From contig PKYX01000300.1 in NCBI GenBank assembly GCA_003132825.1, forward strand, positions 3,219-13,503: a DNA stretch of 10,285 nucleotides, written 5' to 3'. This stretch comes from Acidobacteriaceae bacterium. Lineage in GTDB: Bacteria > Acidobacteriota > Terriglobia > Terriglobales > Acidobacteriaceae. Every line of letters starts with the position of its first letter. The stretch's first letter is position 1. Shown here piece by piece: positions 5,772-10,285 of this stretch. The notes below the pieces were generated by a model. It searched no databases, was not told the origin of the DNA, and worked only from the letters and a program-made list of their open reading frames with translations. A program made the position numbers and the translations under genes.

Positions 5772-6232
5772 CTATCTCCCCGATTGCCCTTGACGTTGTG
5801 GAATGCCCGATGGATCTTGCCGCGTCTCCCGGGCAGAGCGTTCTCGATGGTCAGTATCAAGCCTCGGACTTGGGAACACTGATCAAAATTGACCAAAGAA
5901 TGACCCGCACGATCTACGGGTTGGCCGTCGCGCGCGTTTGGCGGCGGGCATAACGTTGCACAGATGCCCCACGCTTCTAACAACTTGGCTCGAATGCCGT
6001 GTACCGAGTGGCCTCCGCTAAGGGGCATTTCCGGGGCAGGAGATGGAACTGGAAAGGGTACCGTCATGTGCAAGACGGCGTGGCGCATGTCTGGGCCCAC
6101 TCCGTCTCCCCTCGGGAGGGGCGATCCCATTGAGCGAATCGAATACAGAGCTGAGATAAACGATCGAGGAAACGGGAGGCGGGCGTGTCCTCGATAAAAC
6201 TGTGGTGAAGCGCCAGGGCCGTGCTGAGGGTT
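5772..6232. other. Gap of 461 bp without a supported gene
   Basis: Open frames exist on both strands (for example 5768-6130 minus and 5964-6197 plus), but none has family motifs or a ribosome binding site, and their residue composition looks like chance. Two small hairpins are visible: CCGTC 6061-6065 with GACGG 6074-6078, and CCCCT 6108-6112 with AGGGG 6117-6121. Promoters for the CsbD gene on the minus strand should lie in the left part; no clear -35/-10 pair was found. Confidence 0.5.
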
Positions 6233-6433
6233 TTAAGCCGGTTTGAGTGACTTGCCGCACTCCAGGCAACATGTTTCGTGGCGCGGCGTGATGAGTCCAC
6301 AAAACGGGCACATCCGCTGTGACGTGAAATCGCCGTCGCGCGGTTGTATACCAAACGACTTTCTCAGTGACGCAGCCACAAAGGCATATAAACTACGAAC
6401 ACGGCTAGCAAGCGGATGCGGGACGGATGCCAT
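6233..6433 (-). CDS. Small zinc-ribbon protein, up to 66 residues
   Basis: The C-terminal part holds a compact zinc ribbon: C42/C45 in MCPFCGLITP and C56/C59 in CCLECGKSL, only 10 residues apart, ending KSLKPA. The upstream 40 residues include a hydrophobic stretch (LYAFVAASL) that could be a short helix. The start is uncertain: ATG at 6433 lacks a visible ribosome binding site, and ATG at 6310, just before the first Cys, would give a 26-residue protein with the ribbon alone. Zinc binding is inferred from the ligands. It stands alone between two gene-poor stretches, with neighbours CsbD (downstream, same strand) and SYLF (divergent). A plus-strand frame (6243-6533) lies antisense and is rejected. 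Confidence 0.6.
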   Translation of the reverse strand: MASVPHPLASRVRSLYAFVAASLRKSFGIQPRDGDFTSQRMCPFCGLITPRHETCCLECGKSLKPA

Positions 6434-6771
6434 AGTAAAATTCCGCGTTCTCCATCTTTTCCCGAGCGGGGGGCCCAGGAAGCTCGAGAATGAGACAAAC
6501 CTAACAATGACATGTCACGGCCGGCGAATCTGAGCAAGATTGCTCTTTTTGCGAGGGAAACAAGCGTTGTATCGCAGAACTCAACATCGAGCGAGTCTTG
6601 AGCTGCGACAGATGATGTGAGCAATTTGGAGCAGTTAATCTTTGGCAGCTGGGCGACCATGATGTTTAGAGACGAGTCCCTCTTCTCCCTCTTTCAGGTT
6701 CTCTGAGCTAAGTCAGCCCACCTGAAGTTCTCTTCTCTTAGCTGCGTGGCTCTTAAAAAAGGAACAATCAC
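6434..6771. other. Intergenic region (338 bp) before the SYLF gene
   Basis: No supported gene; a minus-strand frame (6364-6660) covers much of it but lacks motifs. It contains a perfect 10-bp palindrome TGACATGTCA (6508-6517), a terminator-like hairpin with a T-run (6532-6550), and an inverted repeat AGCTAAG (6706-6712) with CTTAGCT (6737-6743) in the likely leader of the SYLF gene. No clear -35/-10 pair was found. Confidence 0.5.
6532..6550 (+). terminator. Small intrinsic-terminator-like hairpin without an obvious upstream gene
   Basis: GAGCA (6532-6536) pairs with TGCTC (6541-6545) around AGAT, followed directly by TTTTT (6546-6550). The form matches a short factor-independent terminator on the plus strand, but no plus-strand gene ends just upstream. 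The stem is short, so this may be chance. Confidence 0.4.
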
Positions 6772-7476
6772 ATGAAAAAAGCAATGTCAGTCTTGCTGAT
6801 GGGCTTCATGGGCCTGTTTGCAACACTTGCCTGGGCAGGCTCCGCTCGTGAAGACTCGGAAAGACGTTTGGAATCGTCTGTCGATGTTCTGCACGCCATC
6901 ATGGCGACTCCGGACAAAGGAATTCCTGATGAAGTGTTGAGCAATGCAAAGTGCATCCTCGTGGTTCCAGACTTGATCAAAGGCGGCTTCATCTTTGGCG
7001 CCAAGCATGGCCGCGGAGTGGCGTCTTGCCGCACACCGGATGGCTGGAGCGCACCCGCGTTCGTATCGGTGGGCGGTGGGAGTTGGGGATTGCAGATCGG
7101 CGTCGAAGGCGTGGACCTGGTAATGCTGGTCATGAACGATCACGGTTTCCAACATTTACTCTCCAGCAAGTTTGAGCTCACGGGGGAGGGGTCGGTGGCA
7201 GCTGGCCCGGTCGGACGTCATGCCTCCGCGGGAACTGACTGGAAGATGAACACGGAGATGCTAACGTACTCCCGCTCCAAGGGTGTGTTCGCCGGCCTCA
7301 CGCTGGAAGGTGCGGTTGTGGAGCAGGACAATGACTCCACCCGCGCTATTTACGGCAGGCACATGTCATTTCGCAACATCCTTTCTGGCAGGGCATCGAC
7401 CCCGAAAAGTGCAGGCGGGTTCATGAGAGCGTTGGCCGAAGCAGGGCACCAGGCAGCGGTTGCGGAAGCGCAATAA
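6772..7476 (+). CDS. Secreted SYLF-domain (Ysc84-type) lipid-binding protein
   Basis: Protein of 234 residues with a Sec signal peptide (basic MKKA, hydrophobic core SVLLMGFMGLFATLAWA, probable cut after A22). Residues about 30-205 match the bacterial SYLF/DUF500 family: helix with RRLESSVDVLHAIM, then IPDEVLSNAKCILVVPDLIK, the glycine-rich GGFIFGAKHGRGVASC, then SVGGGSWGLQIGVEGVDLVM and SKGVFAGLTLEGAVV. Eukaryotic relatives (Ysc84, SH3YL1) bind phosphoinositides; bacterial ones are periplasmic or outer-membrane associated with no firm role. AAGGAA lies 8 nt before the ATG. The last 25 residues are Ala-rich and outside the domain. A strong hairpin (7522-7556) downstream likely ends the transcript. 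No partner gene is obvious; the neighbours are other exported and stress-type proteins. Confidence 0.93.
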   Translation: MKKAMSVLLMGFMGLFATLAWAGSAREDSERRLESSVDVLHAIMATPDKGIPDEVLSNAKCILVVPDLIKGGFIFGAKHGRGVASCRTPDGWSAPAFVSVGGGSWGLQIGVEGVDLVMLVMNDHGFQHLLSSKFELTGEGSVAAGPVGRHASAGTDWKMNTEMLTYSRSKGVFAGLTLEGAVVEQDNDSTRAIYGRHMSFRNILSGRASTPKSAGGFMRALAEAGHQAAVAEAQ

Positions 7477-7815
7477 CAGCGGCAAGGAACTCTGCTCAAG
7501 AGCTGGCTACGCAGCGCATGCTGCTGACCGGGACCACTTGACGATCCCGGTCAGCACCGCAGCCGGTGTCAGCAATGATTTTTCTGGGCCCGACCACGAG
7601 CCCTTCGGGAGCTAATGCCAAGGGTTTGCGGGCTCCGCCCTTCCGCTTCGCTCAAAGCAGGCCGCTCGATTCGGTCCTTCCCCACTTGAGAGACCGGTTT
7701 CGAAGGGCTTCGATGCTGCCTTTGTTGGGACCCTGAGCAGTGACCGGAGAGTTGGTTTCCATACGCTTGAACCAGAGTGTGGGTGTTCGATAGTCAAAAA
7801 GAGGCGGCGGAAGTT
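7477..7815. other. Intergenic region (339 bp) between the SYLF and repeat-protein genes
   Basis: Apart from the 12-bp stem at 7522-7556, a smaller hairpin GGGC-TCC-GCCC lies at 7630-7640. A possible weak promoter is TTGAAC (7767-7772) with GATAGT (7789-7794), 16 bp apart, each matching four of six consensus bases. The frame of the next gene is open back to a GTG at 7777, but the signal peptide begins at 7816. No gene is called here. Confidence 0.45.
7522..7556 (+). terminator. Strong 12-bp hairpin after the SYLF gene
   Basis: TGCTGACCGGGA (7522-7533) pairs perfectly with TCCCGGTCAGCA (7545-7556) around an 11-nt loop, 46 bp after the SYLF stop. This is the strongest inverted repeat in the window. 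No T-run follows directly (a TTTTT comes about 20 bp later), so it may stabilise the mRNA end or act as a non-canonical terminator. Confidence 0.5.
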
Positions 7816-8688
7816 ATGAGAGTCAATCTGCGGAAATGTTTTTGGGCACTGGTAGCCTGTATCGGTCTGTGGCCGGTCCTGGGGATCGCACAGTCGCCGG
7901 ATCGCGGCCAGAACCTGGCGGACTGCAAGAACGGCCGGCCGGCCTGCGACCTTTCCAAGTTAACCCAGGCTCAATCGGCTGAAGTGTCTCAGGACGACCA
8001 CGGACGCAATGTTTCGAATTGCAGGAGCGGGCTTGAATCCTGTGATCGTTCGAAGCTTAGTGACCGGGAAGCCACCGCCTTGGCGGTGGCGGATCACCAG
8101 CGTAACGTCTCCGATTGCCAAGACGGCATCGCTTCGTGCAACCCGGCGCGGCTGACTCGTTCCGAAGCCCGTGACGCCGCCGGCGCTACCCACCGGCGCA
8201 ACGTTGCTGATTGTGACGAGGGGATAGGGTCCTGCGATCATTCCCAGCTCACCCCGGCAGAAAACAGCCACGTGGCCGTCGCTGCCCTTGCCCGAAACCT
8301 CTCCGACTGTAAGGATGGCGCCGGGCTCTGCGACCATTCCAAACTCACTCCGTCGGAACGGAGCGATGTAGGAGTTGCAGAACATCAGCGCAACGCGCAG
8401 AACTGTAGAAACGGCTGGGACGACTGCGACCACTCCAAGCTAACCCCTTTGGAAGCTCGCGACACAGCCATCGCTGAGCATCAGGTCAACGTAGCTGCTT
8501 GCAGGGAAGGCCAGCAGAGCTGCGACTACTCCAAGTTGACGCAGGCGGAAACCAGCACGTTGGCCACCGCCGAGCATCAGCGCAACTATGCTTCGTGCCT
8601 CAAAGGGTATGGGTACTGTGACCGCTCCCGCCTGACGCCCGCAGAAGCCGCCGCCATTCCAGCCAAGAACAGCCCCACCCCTCGCTAG
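7816..8688 (+). CDS. Secreted protein of eight 32-residue repeats with paired cysteines
   Basis: Protein of 290 residues: signal peptide (MRVNLRKCFWALVACIGLWP, cleavage likely near residues 25-26), then eight tandem repeats of exactly 32 residues from N33 to the end. The repeat pattern is N-x3-C-x2-G-x3-C-D-x-S-x-LT-x2-E, followed by a helix-like stretch ending HQR. Every repeat keeps two Cys six residues apart (C-x6-C), 16 in the mature protein, which suggests eight disulfides or metal sites in the periplasm or outside the cell. Repeat 8 ends in a short Pro-rich tail. The ATG at 7816 is chosen because the signal peptide starts there; GTG at 7777 is in frame. The repeat regularity suggests a solenoid or rod. 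I know no named domain for it; the function is unknown. It is convergent with the phospholipase-hydrolase gene, separated by 28 bp. Confidence 0.88.
   Translation: MRVNLRKCFWALVACIGLWPVLGIAQSPDRGQNLADCKNGRPACDLSKLTQAQSAEVSQDDHGRNVSNCRSGLESCDRSKLSDREATALAVADHQRNVSDCQDGIASCNPARLTRSEARDAAGATHRRNVADCDEGIGSCDHSQLTPAENSHVAVAALARNLSDCKDGAGLCDHSKLTPSERSDVGVAEHQRNAQNCRNGWDDCDHSKLTPLEARDTAIAEHQVNVAACREGQQSCDYSKLTQAETSTLATAEHQRNYASCLKGYGYCDRSRLTPAEAAAIPAKNSPTPR
7912..8679 (+). repeat. Eight coding tandem repeats, 96 bp each
   Basis: The repeat units start at 7912, 8008, 8104, 8200, 8296, 8392, 8488 and 8584, with no insertions or deletions between them. The DNA copies are clearly diverged from one another while the protein pattern is kept, so the array is old and under selection rather than a recent expansion. 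Confidence 0.85.
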
Positions 8689-8706
8689 GCCCTGCGGCGG
8701 GACAAC

Positions 8707-8729
8707 ACCAGCATGATTATGGTGCTGGT
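8707..8729. terminator. Hairpin between convergent genes, possible bidirectional terminator
   Basis: ACCAGCA (8707-8713) pairs with TGCTGGT (8723-8729), loop of 9 nt, 18 bp after the repeat-protein stop and overlapping the last codons and stop of the minus-strand gene (8717). No long T-run follows on either strand, so termination is plausible but unproven. Confidence 0.4.
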
Positions 8730-10285
8730 CGGTTTCCTGTGGTTGGGGTAAGGTCCGATCGTATCAGAGACTCCGCTTGTTTCCACACCCTCGGATCGCA
8801 TTCAATCTGGGTGTGAGATTTTACGAAGAGGCGGTCGTACCAGGGATAGTCGTCGCAATGATACGGGCTCGCTTTGTAGTCGAATCGGAAATTCCCAATG
8901 ATACTGGTACGTGTCGGGTCGGCAGCCCGAATCTCGGACTGGCCGTGGAGAAATCCGTTCGACTGATAGAAATTGGCGGCCTGGATTACGTTCGCGGGGA
9001 TGAGCTCGTCATTTTGGTGAATCTTCGAGATGCTGTCCACTTGAATGGTGAGAAGCACCGGGATCCCGTCTTTTTCCAGCTCACGAGCCAGGTCGATGGC
9101 TTCCGAGCCGCCCCAGCTATGGCCGTAAATGATGATGCGGGCATTCTGTTTCTCGTCGGGCGTGAGAGTCCCATCCCGGTTCGAGTCCAGCAGATCGAGG
9201 ACTTTCTTTCGCGCCTTTTCCCCGCGGTAGCTTTCAAAGGTCTCTACGTCCACCCCCACGGGGTAAGCCTTGCGCAGGCGCGCTGCGAGCTGCACTTCGC
9301 TATGAACGAGATTATCGCGCTTGATGAACCCGCCGACGAAGCCGATGACGATTGCGGGCGGCACCTGCGTCCTGGGAAGAACTGTCGTCTCGGGCACACC
9401 ACGGGTTCGCTGTGCAGGGCCGTCGGCAGCCACCGGGGCCGGAGTGACCAGCTTCAACTGATCAAGCGAAACCAGCACGCTCCGCCAGCGAGCGTTGTCC
9501 TTCTTTGTCTCGATTGGCGCAGAAAGGTCGGAATAAAAATCCAGAATATTGGCACGCAGGTCCGCCGACGTCAGATTGAACTTCCGATCCTTCAGCTGCG
9601 ACAACAACTGAGCATAGGTGTCATCGGTGAGTGAGTACTCGGCTGCTTTTGTCTGGTTGCCAGTGTCAAGATCGCGATTGGGGAGCACGAGTAAGCCGGC
9701 GCGCACCGCTTCCAGGAGAGCCCGGTATTGGTCGACGGTCGTGTTGATGCTCTTGAAATACAGGTCCTCAGTCTGGGGAGTGGGATTGTTGAACTCCAGC
9801 TTCTTGAAGAGACCAACTTTCGGCATATATCGTAGAAACGCTGACAACAGCCGGGTGCCCAGGCCGGGCTTCACATAGTCCTTTCCCCACTGTCGTTCAT
9901 AATCAGAGCGCGAAATCCGGTATAAGAACTTCCGTTTCGCGAAATCCGGTGTTTCGCGCATTAGGTCCTTCTTGTGGGTTTGGAGCGCGACCTGGGTCAT
10001 CTGCGGAATCAGCCGGCTGACAGCGAAGCGATACGAGCCCACGGCCACATCTTCGTGGGTGAGAACGTCTTTCAGCTCCATTCCATATACCGCGGGAAAG
10101 ACCCGCTCCAGCAGGGGCTTGGACACTTGGAAGCCGATGAAGTCGTGGTATTGCCGCGACGCATAACGATTCTTCGCGACCTGCACGGTGTCGAAACCGA
10201 ACTCCGTTTTCACATGCGCTGTCTTGTCCTGGGCATACCGGACCGACCTGCCATATTTCGCACGCAGCCTCGGATACTCGATTGC
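8717..10285 (-). CDS. Zinc-dependent phospholipase C-like region fused to an alpha/beta hydrolase with EF-hand loop (partial at the 5' end)
   Basis: The frame is open to the right edge, so the true start lies outside; a GTG at 10213 is only an internal candidate. Numbering from it, residues upstream to about 250 resemble acidobacterial zinc-dependent phospholipase C-type proteins (HDFIGFQVSKPLLERVFP, GMELKDVLTHEDVAVGSYRF, then ILDFYSDLSAPIETKKD). The zinc-binding His/Asp region is expected upstream and cannot be checked. After a Pro-rich linker (about 255-285) comes an alpha/beta hydrolase: IVIGFVGGF, nucleophile elbow GHSWGG (S366), a likely Asp at D393 (QVDSISK) and a likely His at H467 (KSHTQIE). 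A canonical EF-hand loop, DSNRDGTLTPDE (343-354), sits just before the elbow strand, suggesting calcium binding. Lipid or ester cleavage at the envelope is inferred. It is convergent with the repeat-protein gene. The hydrolase call is firm; the phospholipase call is moderate. Confidence 0.78.
   Translation of the reverse strand, partial: AIEYPRLRAKYGRSVRYAQDKTAHVKTEFGFDTVQVAKNRYASRQYHDFIGFQVSKPLLERVFPAVYGMELKDVLTHEDVAVGSYRFAVSRLIPQMTQVALQTHKKDLMRETPDFAKRKFLYRISRSDYERQWGKDYVKPGLGTRLLSAFLRYMPKVGLFKKLEFNNPTPQTEDLYFKSINTTVDQYRALLEAVRAGLLVLPNRDLDTGNQTKAAEYSLTDDTYAQLLSQLKDRKFNLTSADLRANILDFYSDLSAPIETKKDNARWRSVLVSLDQLKLVTPAPVAADGPAQRTRGVPETTVLPRTQVPPAIVIGFVGGFIKRDNLVHSEVQLAARLRKAYPVGVDVETFESYRGEKARKKVLDLLDSNRDGTLTPDEKQNARIIIYGHSWGGSEAIDLARELEKDGIPVLLTIQVDSISKIHQNDELIPANVIQAANFYQSNGFLHGQSEIRAADPTRTSIIGNFRFDYKASPYHCDDYPWYDRLFVKSHTQIECDPRVWKQAESLIRSDLTPTTGNRPAP

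Noticed and set aside
6243..6533. 96-residue plus-strand frame ending exactly at the orphan terminator-like hairpin
   Set aside because: The position is suggestive, but it is antisense to a zinc-ribbon gene with four well-placed Cys, and its own translation has no motif or convincing ribosome binding site.
7777..8688. GTG start giving 13 extra residues on the repeat protein
   Set aside because: The extension would place charged residues ahead of a complete signal peptide that starts at 7816.
8777..9634. 285-residue open frame on the plus strand
   Set aside because: It is antisense to the hydrolase region, which has clear catalytic and EF-hand motifs; the plus-strand translation has none.

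Overview
The window looks like chromosomal DNA of a free-living soil-type bacterium, most likely an Acidobacteriota member. This is inferred from gene content and protein style, not from a marker gene: small zinc-ribbon, CsbD and DUF3309-like proteins, a Crp/Fnr regulator, several response regulators, and short hypothetical ORFs between them. No rRNA, tRNA, CRISPR array, integrase or transposase was found.

Layout. (1) 48-581, minus: remnant of a zinc-dependent alcohol dehydrogenase that has lost its catalytic core and carries a second frameshift. (2) 641-1072, minus: conserved-looking hypothetical protein, divergent from (3) 1401-2072, plus: a Crp/Fnr-family regulator. The region between them holds two TGTAC-based dyads. 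(4) 2215-2436 and 2697-2897, plus: two small proteins, the first with a C2H2-like metal site, separated by about 260 bp of strongly self-complementary DNA. (5) 3135-3959, plus: response regulator with an RsbRD_N-like output domain. (6) 4329-5335, plus: probable three-gene unit of a degenerate receiver protein, a zinc-ribbon protein and a 54-residue very basic protein. (7) 5403-5771, minus: DUF3309-like membrane miniprotein and a CsbD-family protein, probably one operon. (8) 6233-6433, minus: small zinc-ribbon protein. (9) 6772-7476, plus: secreted SYLF-domain protein. (10) 7816-8688, plus: secreted protein made of eight 32-residue repeats, each with a Cys pair. (11) 8717-10285, minus, entering from the right edge: a zinc-dependent phospholipase C-like region joined to an alpha/beta hydrolase that carries an EF-hand loop.

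Functional picture. The middle is dominated by regulators and small stress-type proteins (CsbD, DUF3309, SYLF, Crp/Fnr, receivers), and the right side by exported or envelope-facing proteins. A general stress or envelope theme is plausible but inferred. I see no defence system, secondary-metabolite cluster or mobile element. The most unusual items are the eight-repeat cysteine protein and the phospholipase/hydrolase fusion, followed by the receiver with Glu at the phospho-acceptor position and the cluster of small metal-site proteins.
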